IMG/VR virus record: IMGVR_UViG_3300035114_000006 | Location: 1-30,763 of that record | DNA from: a virus | Direction: 5' to 3' (one strand) | Length of the DNA: 30,763 nucleotides | Shown here: positions 1 through 6,140 of the stretch, in pieces | How positions within the stretch are numbered: position 1 is the first letter of the stretch | Layout of the letters: every line of letters begins with the position of its first letter | Notes under the pieces: generated by a model | What the model saw: the letters and a program-made list of their open reading frames with translations, nothing else | The model's database searches: none | What the model was told of the DNA's origin: nothing | Made by a program: the position numbers and the translations under genes

Positions 1-129
1 GGCCTGAACTTCTGACCGTCGTCGTGTTGATCATGGTCCGCACTATTTAGAAACCATACACGCTCGGTGTCTGCAAACAAAATCGACATCGGCCCCGCGC
101 GCGTTCTTGGCCATCGGACTTAAGTCATC
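1..129. other. left edge, no gene recognised
   Basis: No convincing coding frame, RNA gene or repeat is seen here. The segment lies downstream of the integrase. In many prophages the attachment site lies at this end, so the phage-host junction could be here, but no second att copy is in the window to compare. Confidence 0.4.
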
Positions 130-161
130 GCGCCGCCGAGGGAAACGGCGGCGCCTTTTTT
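130..161 (+). terminator. rho-independent terminator
   Basis: A perfect 9-bp stem (GCGCCGCCG at 130-138 with CGGCGGCGC at 146-154, loop of 7) is followed by a run of six T at 156-161 on the plus strand. It would stop rightward transcription just before the 3' end of the leftward integrase gene. On the minus strand the hairpin lies right after the integrase stop but has no U-tract, so it is weaker in that direction. Confidence 0.75.
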
Positions 162-1044
162 ACGCGAACGGTGACGACAGAGCGATCGCCTTCGGTGTCC
201 AGCGCATGTAGTGGCGGCGGATGATGTCGCTCGTCATCGGGTCGCCCTTGTGACCAAGCCAGTGCGCGACCCACTCTGCCAGGCGCTTCATGTCCATGTT
301 CTTCGCGGCCCCGAGCTCGAACTGGTACGAGACGCACGACCGGCGAAGTCCGAGCTGCGTGATTCGCGGCAATCCCGCGCGCAGGCACACGCGCGCCATC
401 GGCTTGATCGGCGACACCCACCAATCCGGAGCCACCCGCTGCGCATCGGCGACGATGCCGCCGGTTACGAACCAGTCCTCGAGGATGCGCGCGAACTCCG
501 CCGGCAGCGGCAGCCACGCCGGGTCCGCCTTGGACTTCGTGTTGTACCGCAGCCACTCGCCCTTGGTCAGGTTCACGTCGGAGCGTCTCCACCGCTTCAC
601 GTCGGACGTGTGCATGCCCGTCCAGAACAGAACGTCGATTCCGATCCGCTGCTCCGGCTCGAACGCCAGCCGACCCTGGCGCCACTGGTCGTAGGTCCAC
701 AGGTCTTGCCCCGGCTTCGAGTCGCTGGCGATGTCCGGCCACCAATCCACGGTGCGCGGCAACAGGCCGCGACGGTAGCAGTCCTCAAGCGCCATGCGCA
801 ATGTGACGAGGCGCTTCTTGACCGTCGCCACCATGATCCCGCGCGCCTTCTCGCTCTCGATGTACTCCAGCACACACGGGAACGTCACCTTGGAAACGTG
901 GCAGTCGCCGAACCAATCAACTAGCCACCGACGGTGATCGCGATGCTGGGACTTCGTTGCATCCGCGCAGTCTCGGTGTTCGATGGTCCAGGTTATTGCT
1001 TCGTACAGCGTGCCTTCCGTGTAGATCGCTAACTCCAGCTGCAT
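160..1044 (-). CDS. int: tyrosine-type integrase with altered catalytic residues
   Basis: This 294-residue protein has the layout of a phage tyrosine recombinase: an N-terminal SAM-like core-binding domain (about residues 10-100) and a C-terminal catalytic domain. It would integrate and excise phage DNA at att sites. Visible catalytic landmarks are the hairpin lysine near K170/K172, R234 in the LGLRRS box, H265 in WLGH and the nucleophile Y279 in RRHYMR. Two positions depart from the usual R-K-H-R-H-Y set: the first Arg is His145 (GMHTSDV where GxRxSEL is usual), and the His of the HxxR box is Leu231. The ATG at 1044 has a good GGGGAGA ribosome site. It is the last gene of the leftward early operon, after the annealing and SSB-like genes. 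Family assignment is firm; normal activity is not, given the substitutions. Confidence 0.85.
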   Translation of the reverse strand: MQLELAIYTEGTLYEAITWTIEHRDCADATKSQHRDHRRWLVDWFGDCHVSKVTFPCVLEYIESEKARGIMVATVKKRLVTLRMALEDCYRRGLLPRTVDWWPDIASDSKPGQDLWTYDQWRQGRLAFEPEQRIGIDVLFWTGMHTSDVKRWRRSDVNLTKGEWLRYNTKSKADPAWLPLPAEFARILEDWFVTGGIVADAQRVAPDWWVSPIKPMARVCLRAGLPRITQLGLRRSCVSYQFELGAAKNMDMKRLAEWVAHWLGHKGDPMTSDIIRRHYMRWTPKAIALSSPFA

Positions 1045-1300
1045 GGAATTCTCCCCACCAATGCCGCACGTGACGTCTCAGTTACGAATCACGCGCGGCG
1101 AGAATTATGCCGACGTAAACACATCGTCAACGGTCGTTTTCGTCCTGACATTGACCGTCTAAGTCATCGACAAAGCGAGGCTATTTCATTCCCGGTCGGC
1201 GCGGCTACGCCAATGGGTTGAATTCAGGACCGTAAGGACCGTTGCGTGTAGGAGCTTTGAAACCGTGGGGCGGTTTCGGTTTTACTGGACCGGTGTGCAG
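1045..1300. other. 256-base noncoding gap upstream of integrase, with stem-loop
   Basis: No coding frame with good features is seen. The sequence is less GC-rich than its neighbours. A hairpin at 1259-1277 (GAAACCG, loop TGGGG, CGGTTTC) is followed on the plus strand by GGTTTTA and could be a weak rightward terminator. The position just upstream of int makes this a candidate for attP, integrase arm sites or an int promoter, but no matching att copy can be seen within the window. Confidence 0.4.
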
Positions 1301-1546
1301 CTATTTTCTTGCGTATCGACGGGCGACCAAGCGGCTCATTCTGGCGATCGCTCGTTCTGCGCGAGTGATCCCGCGCGAGTGATTTTTGCCAAGGAGCTGG
1401 AGAAGCCTGAGCCTATCCTTCTGGTCACGCAGAACCGCGGAGGTCTCGGACGTCACGTACTGTAGGTCAGCGATCTCTCTGTCGTGGCGCCTCACCTTTT
1501 TGTCGAGCGCTGTCAGCTCGCGCATCCAGTTCCTGGCCATCGGCAT
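1301..1546 (-). CDS. small basic coiled-coil protein, unknown
   Basis: An 81-residue, very basic protein of unrecognised family. Residues about 10-50 are rich in charged heptads and look helical; the C-terminus is Arg-rich and could bind nucleic acid. The start at 1546 (ATG CCG ATG) has no strong ribosome site, and a second ATG at 1540 is equally possible. It lies between the SSB-like gene and the integrase, where an excisionase or directionality factor is often encoded, but no winged-helix Xis signature is visible, so that role is only positional inference. Confidence 0.5.
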   Translation of the reverse strand: MPMARNWMRELTALDKKVRRHDREIADLQYVTSETSAVLRDQKDRLRLLQLLGKNHSRGITRAERAIARMSRLVARRYARK

Positions 1547-1568
1547 TCCATTTTAGCGAAGGTTCGCG

Positions 1569-1611
1569 CCGGGCGCCCACGACGCGGACCATTCCGCGAA
1601 GGGACGCCCGG
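1569..1611. other. strong two-part stem-loop
   Basis: An interrupted inverted repeat: CCGGGCG (1569-1575) pairs with CGCCCGG (1605-1611), and CGCGGA (1583-1588) pairs with TCCGCG (1593-1598) around a 4-base loop. It lies between two minus-strand genes. No T-run follows on either strand, so it is not an obvious terminator; RNA processing or stability is possible. It overlaps a degenerate copy of the late-region leader element at 1601-1620. Confidence 0.5.
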
Positions 1612-1629
1612 CACCGAGTCGGGTGGGGC

Positions 1630-2112
1630 TCAGAAAGCGACGTCGTCGGACGGGTCGGGACCGATGGTGTCGTCGGGCTCGACGAACTGAGCGAGCCTGG
1701 CCTTCACATCTGCGGCAGCGGCGCGAATCTCGTCGCGGGCCATGAACCGGCGCGGCTTGTTCACCCACTGAACCTTGGACTGCGGCTTGCCCTTGTACTC
1801 CTCGTTCTCGACGGTCAACTCGACCTCGCGCAGTGTCATCGGGTCCTGGTCGTTGAACGTGTCGATGTCGTCTCCGACGAAGCCGATCGCGCGCCATGCC
1901 TTGACGGTGTTGGCCAGGGCACCGTCCGACATCCAGCCAGTCCAGTAGGCCGTCTGTCCCTTGTTTGGGCCGTCGGTGAACTCGAACTTGACGGTACCGC
2001 CCAGCGTCCCCTTGTTCGCGGACTTGTCGAACAGGATGTTCAGCATGTCGCCTCCCGATCCGGGCTGCTGGACCGGAGTCGCGAGCCATCTTCCTTCTGT
2101 GAGCAGAGCCAT
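1630..2112 (-). CDS. single-stranded-DNA-binding-like protein with acidic tip
   Basis: A 160-residue protein directly downstream of the Rad52-type annealing protein (14-base gap) with a strong AGGAGA ribosome site. The first ~110 residues look like a beta-rich OB-type domain, with runs such as GTVKFEFTDGP and VELTVENEEYKGK. The protein ends in DPSDDVAF, the acidic-hydrophobic tip typical of SSB proteins (compare DDIPF), which recruits partner enzymes. Phage annealing proteins are commonly paired with such an SSB or with a DUF669-like protein. Role inferred: coating single-stranded DNA for annealing or replication. The fold is inferred from pattern only. Confidence 0.6.
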   Translation of the reverse strand: MALLTEGRWLATPVQQPGSGGDMLNILFDKSANKGTLGGTVKFEFTDGPNKGQTAYWTGWMSDGALANTVKAWRAIGFVGDDIDTFNDQDPMTLREVELTVENEEYKGKPQSKVQWVNKPRRFMARDEIRAAAADVKARLAQFVEPDDTIGPDPSDDVAF

Positions 2113-2126
2113 GGAATCTCCTTTGG

Positions 2127-3212
2127 TTAGAACGGAACCTTGTCGCCCCTGTCTTTCAGCTTCTTCATGCGTTCGATCGCGTTCGACGCCTGCGTCTTCG
2201 TCAAGAGCTTCGACGTGTTGACGTGATAGAGCTTCTCCAGCGTCGCGCGGTACTCGACGTCGCCGAGCTGCAGCTCCTGCTTGAGGATGTGGATCGAAGC
2301 GAGCTGTTCGTTACTGGCCTTGGGTTCGATCGTGACCTCGCCCGTCGAGTGATCGGTGACTTCGATGCGCCCGGCATCGGTCAGCTTCTGCGTGACCGTC
2401 TTCGGCAGCGCCTTGTCGAGATGGCGCGCGATGTCGCTGGCGGTCGCCGCGCGTTCTCCCTTGTGGACCTTGACCGACTCGTCGACCGGAATCGGACCGC
2501 CCACCATGGCCGCCAGCGTCTCCGCGTTCGCTCGGTCGGCGGCCACGACCGCCGACGGTAGATCGGGCTGGGGCCACGCGCCCTCTTTCGCCGCGGTCAC
2601 CTTCGGCATGTTCCCGCCGCGCTTCGGCACGTCGATCTTCTTGATCCACTTACCCCCGTAGCAGATGGTGTTCTCTTCCTTGTACCTCTTGGTCCAGGAC
2701 CGATCCCAAATCTGCCAGGCGATGCCCAGGTCCTTGCAGCAGCGGACGAGCGCGTTGGACTTTGCGATCTCCAATGCCGTCCCGTAATCGCTCTTGGGGT
2801 TGGACGTGATCCATCGCCCTTCGCCCATCGCCTCGGCGATGAAGCGGCCCCCGACGTAGAGCAGCCCCGTGTAGAACACCGTCGGAGATGCCTCGCCCTT
2901 CGTCGTCGTGGTCGTGCGATCGACCACGGGCGCGCCGTTGCTTCGGATGGCCCAGCCGCCCATTCCGAAAGCGCGCACGAGACGCTGGCGATAGTGGACC
3001 TGCGGCATGTAGAGCTCGCCATCGTCGGGCTTCACCTGGATCTCGTTTTCGTCCAGCGGCGCGGCCAAGATCGCCTGCTGCTCGGGCGTGAACGGCGACG
3101 ACGCAATCCCGACGTAGGCGTTTTCGGCCGGGTCATGCACCGTGAGACCGCGTTCCTGATCGGTGTCCATCGCGCGTAGCGCAACGTCGGTAACTTCTGC
3201 CGTGGCGGTCAT
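2127..3212 (-). CDS. Rad52-type single-strand annealing protein
   Basis: A 361-residue protein whose core (about residues 55-172) matches the Rad52-like phage recombinase pattern. It has a YMPQVHYRQRLVRAFG stretch, a YTGLLYVGGRF strand pair, then GEGRW, SDYGTALEIAKSNAL and LGIAWQIWD, the conserved helix lining the DNA groove. The C-terminal third is Lys-rich with a helical segment (NEQLASIHILKQEL) like those used to contact SSB. It would anneal complementary strands in phage recombination or replication. The ATG overlaps the preceding stop (ATGA). The next gene encodes an SSB-like protein, supporting the role. No partner exonuclease is next to it; the VRR-NUC protein at 6141 is the only nuclease nearby. 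Confidence 0.75.
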   Translation of the reverse strand: MTATAEVTDVALRAMDTDQERGLTVHDPAENAYVGIASSPFTPEQQAILAAPLDENEIQVKPDDGELYMPQVHYRQRLVRAFGMGGWAIRSNGAPVVDRTTTTTKGEASPTVFYTGLLYVGGRFIAEAMGEGRWITSNPKSDYGTALEIAKSNALVRCCKDLGIAWQIWDRSWTKRYKEENTICYGGKWIKKIDVPKRGGNMPKVTAAKEGAWPQPDLPSAVVAADRANAETLAAMVGGPIPVDESVKVHKGERAATASDIARHLDKALPKTVTQKLTDAGRIEVTDHSTGEVTIEPKASNEQLASIHILKQELQLGDVEYRATLEKLYHVNTSKLLTKTQASNAIERMKKLKDRGDKVPF

Positions 3213-3775
3213 TCGTCACCTTCGGGCGGGTCAACCTGCTTGATCCAGTTCCGCGGGATGTCGTCGAGCGCGAACGCCTTGACCAACGCGACCGGGTAGT
3301 AGCCGCGATCCTCGCCCAGACCGGCGTAACGACCGTTGGTGTGCGGAGCATTCTGAAAGCCTCGATAGACCTCGAACGAAAAGTCGTCGAGATTGACGAC
3401 GTACGCCCATTCGCAGAACAGCGAGTCCTTCAGGAAGGCGTGACCGTCTGGGATCACCCCGTATTTCAGGTATCCGCCGAGATCACCCTGTAGCTTTCTC
3501 GTCAGGCAATACCAATCATCGGTTGATTGCTTGCTAACGCCCAGATCGGTTACGGGCGCGAGCTTCGCTTTCTGCTCGGCCGTCGGCGGAATCTTCTCGT
3601 CTATGAGAATCAATGCGCGCCCGGCGTCCCGCATCTTCTCGCGCCCGTCAGCAAGCCACTTCCGGATGAACTTGACGGCGTCCTTGCCGAGCCCGTCGGG
3701 GTAGCTGTCGAAGTGGCTGTAGGCGATCTTGTCCTGTCCATCGATCCTGATGCCGATCGCTCCTCTAGTTCCCAT
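3209..3775 (-). CDS. conserved phage protein of the MGTRG...DSYP type, unknown function
   Basis: A 188-residue protein beginning MGTRGAIGIRIDG with YSHFDSYPDGLG at about 19-30. This N-terminal pattern recurs in a family of small proteins of unknown function in phages and bacteria. No catalytic motif, signal peptide or membrane segment is seen. A strong ribosome site (GAGGAGGA) precedes the ATG. Its stop overlaps the start of the Rad52-type gene, so it is coupled to the recombination genes. Confidence 0.75.
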   Translation of the reverse strand: MGTRGAIGIRIDGQDKIAYSHFDSYPDGLGKDAVKFIRKWLADGREKMRDAGRALILIDEKIPPTAEQKAKLAPVTDLGVSKQSTDDWYCLTRKLQGDLGGYLKYGVIPDGHAFLKDSLFCEWAYVVNLDDFSFEVYRGFQNAPHTNGRYAGLGEDRGYYPVALVKAFALDDIPRNWIKQVDPPEGDE

Positions 3776-3905
3776 CGTCGTCCTCCTCGTCTCTCGGTTG
3801 CGGATTCAGCGCCATCTCGATGGCCCACATCTGCGCATACCAGCGCGCAATCTCGATGCTCGGCATCGTCGGAGTCTCGGTCGTCGGCTCGTCGTCGTCG
3901 GTCAC
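3765..3905 (-). CDS. 46-residue acidic protein
   Basis: A short gene filling the gap between two neighbours: GTG at 3905-3903 overlaps the upstream stop (GTGA), and its TAG at 3767-3765 lies just inside the next gene. The protein is acidic at both ends (MTDDDE..., ...DEEDDDGN) with a central amphipathic helix containing two Trp (IEIARWYAQMWAIEMA). The overlaps at both ends argue that it is real. Small acidic early proteins are sometimes DNA mimics or host-takeover factors, but nothing specific supports that here. Confidence 0.55.
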   Translation of the reverse strand: MTDDDEPTTETPTMPSIEIARWYAQMWAIEMALNPQPRDEEDDDGN

Positions 3906-4177
3906 TTGGACACCCGTGGGCCGAACTCCAGCCACGTCACGCGCACGCGATCGCGGATGCGCTCTGGCAACAGAGCGATGACCTCGTCGGCCTCGGCGCG
4001 GTTGAAGCAGGCGATCTCAATGGCGGAGTGAAATCCGCCGCCGAGAGCCTCCTCGGCCCTTCGCACAAGACCGCGCGGGAATCCTGCGCACCGTGGACAT
4101 TTTTCTTCGTGCTCGAAGACGACCACCTGTGAGATTGCGTCTGGGAATTCAGTACCGCACTCTGCGTGGAGGTTCAT
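3902..4177 (-). CDS. 91-residue unknown protein with a CxxC pair
   Basis: Start ATG at 4177 overlaps the upstream stop (ATGA). Cys27 and Cys30 (KCPRC) plus Cys7 could hold a metal ion. The C-terminal half reads as an alpha/beta segment (IEIACFNRAEADEVIALLPERIRDRVRVTW). Family not recognised. Part of the coupled early operon. Confidence 0.6.
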   Translation of the reverse strand: MNLHAECGTEFPDAISQVVVFEHEEKCPRCAGFPRGLVRRAEEALGGGFHSAIEIACFNRAEADEVIALLPERIRDRVRVTWLEFGPRVSK

Positions 4178-4389
4178 CGGCCAGCCCCCAGCCAGCCGCC
4201 GAAACGCAGTCCACCGACGATGGCGGCAGCGACGGAGGCGGTCAGCAGCAGCCCCACGCCCCACGTGTTCATCCACTGCGCGAATCGGAGCCGCCGCCCC
4301 TGGCGCTCGAAGTGGCACTGCAAACACTCGACGCGCCCTCGCGACCGATACGACCATGAGAAGCGCAGGACGTGAGGACAACGGCTCAT
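4174..4389 (-). CDS. 71-residue single-pass membrane protein
   Basis: Coupled to the upstream gene by ATGA. The N-terminal half is basic with Cys4, Cys22 and Cys25; residues about 43-60 (WGVGLLLTASVAAAIVGG) form one transmembrane helix near the C-terminus. Function unknown; a small early inner-membrane protein could affect host or superinfection, but this is a guess. Confidence 0.6.
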   Translation of the reverse strand: MSRCPHVLRFSWSYRSRGRVECLQCHFERQGRRLRFAQWMNTWGVGLLLTASVAAAIVGGLRFGGWLGAGR

Positions 4390-4637
4390 GATTCCCCCTC
4401 TCTGTTCGGCCCCTGCGTCGGAATGGGCGTGTCAGCCTCCCGCGCGTCCAACTCGGCGCAGAAGGCGCGAATCTCGCGGTGCAACGCCGCGACCGACGGC
4501 GCGCTGAAGAGCATCCGGAATCGCGGCTGGGCGGTGTGGACGCTCGCGCACCACGTGCACAGCGTCTTGCCGTCGACGGCCGTCGAGTGGCAGCCCGATG
4601 GGTGGGTTGCGCGGTCGCTGCAAATGCAGGTGGCCAC
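4386..4637 (-). CDS. 83-residue putative zinc-binding protein
   Basis: Start chosen at GTG 4637 because GGGAGGG lies at good spacing upstream and this begins just after the previous gene's stop. Cysteines at 4, 6, 16, 27 and 30 and His12/His17 (CIC...GCH...CTWC) suggest a small zinc-binding module. The C-terminal helix (VAALHREIRAFCAELDARE) is followed by a Pro-rich tail. Family not recognised. Confidence 0.55.
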   Translation of the reverse strand: MATCICSDRATHPSGCHSTAVDGKTLCTWCASVHTAQPRFRMLFSAPSVAALHREIRAFCAELDAREADTPIPTQGPNREGES

Positions 4638-4639
4638 GG

Positions 4640-4825
4640 CTACGACCCTCCCTTCTTGGTCGTATCGTTGTGCCTGTGACAGCGACACGCGCAGGGCGCA
4701 TACGTGCCGCGACTGTTGCATCTCCAGCGGCCCTCGTCGGAGCAGTTGCAGTTCAGTTCCCGTTTCCACCGCAACCATTCCGCGCGCAGCATGTTCTCGA
4801 ACGTGGTCACCACAATCGTGCTCAC
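4640..4825 (-). CDS. 61-residue Cys-rich protein
   Basis: GTG start at 4825 overlaps the upstream stop (GTGA). Residues 26-52 hold six Cys (26, 28, 36, 45, 47, 49) and two His, ending in CACRCHRH. This could bind one or two zinc ions. The N-terminal helix contains two Trp (MLRAEWLRWKREL). Unknown function. Confidence 0.5.
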   Translation of the reverse strand: MSTIVVTTFENMLRAEWLRWKRELNCNCSDEGRWRCNSRGTYAPCACRCHRHNDTTKKGGS

Positions 4826-5079
4826 TTCCCACCTCCAGCCTTCTCGGGCGCAGCGGCGGGGGCGATGGCGTCCGCTGCCTCGATCAGCGCGGCGGCTATT
4901 GCGCGCGCCTTGTCGGGCGTGACGTAGACAGAGAAGTGCAGACCGATCGAGTTGACGGTGATCGAAACGTCGTCCGTAGCCATTACCGTGACGTCGCGAA
5001 ACCTGTCCTCGTTATGGTCGTCGCCAATCTCGATGCGGCGGTGGAAAGGTTCTTTCTCCGTCGTCTCCTTGGTCGCCAT
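4822..5079 (-). CDS. 85-residue unknown protein
   Basis: ATG at 5079 overlaps the upstream stop (TGATG); a GTG one codon earlier is an alternative. The sequence mixes beta-like segments (FRDVTVMATDDVSITVNSIGLHFSVYVT) with a C-terminal Ala-rich helix starting PDKARAIAAALIEAADAI. No motif recognised. Coupled on both sides. Confidence 0.6.
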   Translation of the reverse strand: MATKETTEKEPFHRRIEIGDDHNEDRFRDVTVMATDDVSITVNSIGLHFSVYVTPDKARAIAAALIEAADAIAPAAAPEKAGGGK

Positions 5080-5339
5080 CACGCACCCCCTTTCACGGTT
5101 GCCTTGCGCCGCCGCTCGGGCAGCGCGACCAGCGCGAACGTGCCGCGCCCCTGCCGGAGCGCCTCAGTCACGGTGGCGCGGAGCTTAGTGGCGGCCTTGC
5201 CGCGCACCTTGGCGTCCTTGCAGAGAGCATCGAGCATGTGTTCCACGCCGCCGCTCGTCCAAAGCCAGCGGCGGCCGATGGTCGTGGTGTAGCCGCCGAG
5301 GCCGCCGGGGGACTTCTGGATCATGGCGAAGGTGCTCAC
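5079..5339 (-). CDS. 86-residue unknown basic protein
   Basis: GTG at 5339 overlaps the upstream stop (GTGA); an internal ATG six codons in is an alternative. A Gly-rich turn with GGLGGYTTTIGRRWLWTSGG is followed by an amphipathic helix and a basic tail (PERRRKATVKGG). No family recognised. Confidence 0.55.
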   Translation of the reverse strand: MSTFAMIQKSPGGLGGYTTTIGRRWLWTSGGVEHMLDALCKDAKVRGKAATKLRATVTEALRQGRGTFALVALPERRRKATVKGGA

Positions 5340-5566
5340 CTGCCACCCCGGGGATGCCCGCACGCGCGGGGCAGGCTGCCGCAGTGGCAGAACGGCGATG
5401 GGCGCACGGCGGCGGCTTCCGCGACGTCGTCCAGCACGTTCGCATCGCCCAGCTCGCGCGCCCAGTCCAGGATGTAGCCGCTGATCACGCCGCGCCGAAG
5501 GTCCGCGCGCGCCTCGGTGCGGTCGATGTCCATCGCGTCGTCCTCGCCCCAGTTCGTGTTGTCCAT
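5336..5566 (-). CDS. first gene of the early operon, 76 residues, unknown
   Basis: The ATG at 5566 lies only about eight bases from the putative -10 of the early promoter and has no ribosome site, so the message may be leaderless. The N-terminal half is acidic (MDNTNWGEDDAMDIDRTEA), followed by helices (ISGYILDWARELGDANVLDDVAEAA). The last 20 residues are rich in Cys, His and Pro. Its control by the operator array suggests an early role, perhaps Cro-like or antirepressor-like, but no helix-turn-helix is evident. Confidence 0.6.
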   Translation of the reverse strand: MDNTNWGEDDAMDIDRTEARADLRRGVISGYILDWARELGDANVLDDVAEAAAVRPSPFCHCGSLPRACGHPRGGR

Positions 5567-5629
5567 GTTGAACAGTCTGGCGAGTGTTCAACCGACTGTC
5601 AAGTGGCTTCACAAAAAAAGTTCAACACC
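5564..5629 (-). promoter_or_regulatory. early leftward promoter with operators
   Basis: On the minus strand a perfect -35 TTGACA (5602-5597) is followed after 17 bases by a weak -10 CAGACT (5579-5574), placing transcription start near the ATG at 5566. Between and beside them is an exact inverted repeat TTGAACA (5568-5574), 10 bases, TGTTCAA (5585-5591). A third half-site, GTTCAACACC, is at 5620-5629. This is a classic repressor-operated promoter layout, with the neighbouring helix-turn-helix protein as likely ligand. Confidence 0.65.
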
Positions 5630-5640
5630 GTCGGTGACGG

Positions 5641-6123
5641 CTAAGAAAGAATGCCGGCGGGCCAGTGCTTGCCGTCGGCGGGCCAGCCGGTCAGCGCCTT
5701 GATCTTCTCGGCGCGCGCCTTCGGAACTCCGTGGGTCCGCCGGTTCATCGAGAGCATCGAGGCCGAGACGTTCAGCGCCTTCGCCAGGGAGCGCAGTGTG
5801 TAGCCCTTTTCGCGGATGTGCGTCAGGAAGGCGTCTTTGCCGCCGCGGCCAGCGCTGATGTTCAACCGGTGGTTGTCCGTGAGAGCTTCCATCTTGCGCT
5901 TGACTGTGCTACGTTGTTCAACCGAATGCAAGACGCCTGTTTCCTTGAACAGCTGCGCCGCCGCTTCAAGCGCCACGATTCGCGCCTCGGCCCGGAGCGT
6001 CGCTTCGATCTGCGCCTTCTCGGCGCGCTCGAGCGCTTCGCGGGCTTCGGCGACGGCAGCGTGCGCGGCGTCGATCCGGGCTTTCTCGTCGGCGATTGCC
6101 TGTTCGATGTCGCGCAGGTTCAA
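5641..6123 (-). CDS. coiled-coil plus helix-turn-helix regulator, probable repressor
   Basis: A 160-residue protein. Residues 1-65 form a long charged coiled coil; residues about 107-129 (TLRSLAKALNVSASMLSMNRR) are a Cro/C1-type helix-turn-helix. It probably binds the TGTTCAACCG-type sites around it to control the leftward early operon and the divergent plus-strand operon. The long form starts at TTG 6123 and has no good ribosome site. An internal ATG at 5892 would give an 83-residue form with only the DNA-binding part, and a promoter-like sequence with an operator lies just before it (5931-5903). No LexA-type autoprotease residues are visible, so induction by RecA cleavage is not suggested. 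Confidence 0.7.
   Translation of the reverse strand: MNLRDIEQAIADEKARIDAAHAAVAEAREALERAEKAQIEATLRAEARIVALEAAAQLFKETGVLHSVEQRSTVKRKMEALTDNHRLNISAGRGGKDAFLTHIREKGYTLRSLAKALNVSASMLSMNRRTHGVPKARAEKIKALTGWPADGKHWPAGILS
5859..5931 (-). promoter_or_regulatory. two internal operators and possible internal promoter
   Basis: Two further exact copies of TGTTCAACCG (plus strand 5859-5868 and 5915-5924) lie inside the regulator gene, identical to the copy at 5585-5594. Around the second, the minus strand reads TTGCAT (5931-5926), 17 bases, CACAGT (5908-5903), resembling the early promoter and leading to the internal ATG at 5892. This may drive an autoregulated short regulator. Confidence 0.5.
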
Positions 6124-6126
6124 AAC
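6096..6126 (+). promoter_or_regulatory. possible promoter and operator of the rightward operon
   Basis: Plus strand TTGCCT (6096-6101), 17 bases, TTCAAA (6119-6124) is a weak promoter candidate. Its -10 overlaps GGTTCAAAAC, a degenerate version of the operator. It lies inside the 5' end of the divergent regulator gene, about 17 bases before the next ATG, so one protein could repress both directions. Confidence 0.35.
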
Positions 6127-6140
6127 ACGCGGAAGGTAGC

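Noticed and set aside
1265-1690. Plus-strand small frames in the region before the SSB-like gene
   Set aside because: No ribosome sites or protein patterns, and they cross a hairpin and a better-supported minus-strand gene.
5566-5594. TTGAACA dyad as a host LexA box
   Set aside because: The arm resembles GTTC-containing LexA boxes, but the spacing and repeated copies around the phage regulator fit a phage operator better.
5612-5640. Possible terminator after the regulator (CCGTC-ACC-GACGG followed by a T-run)
   Set aside because: The stem is only five pairs and the T-run begins eight bases after it, so it does not meet the usual pattern.
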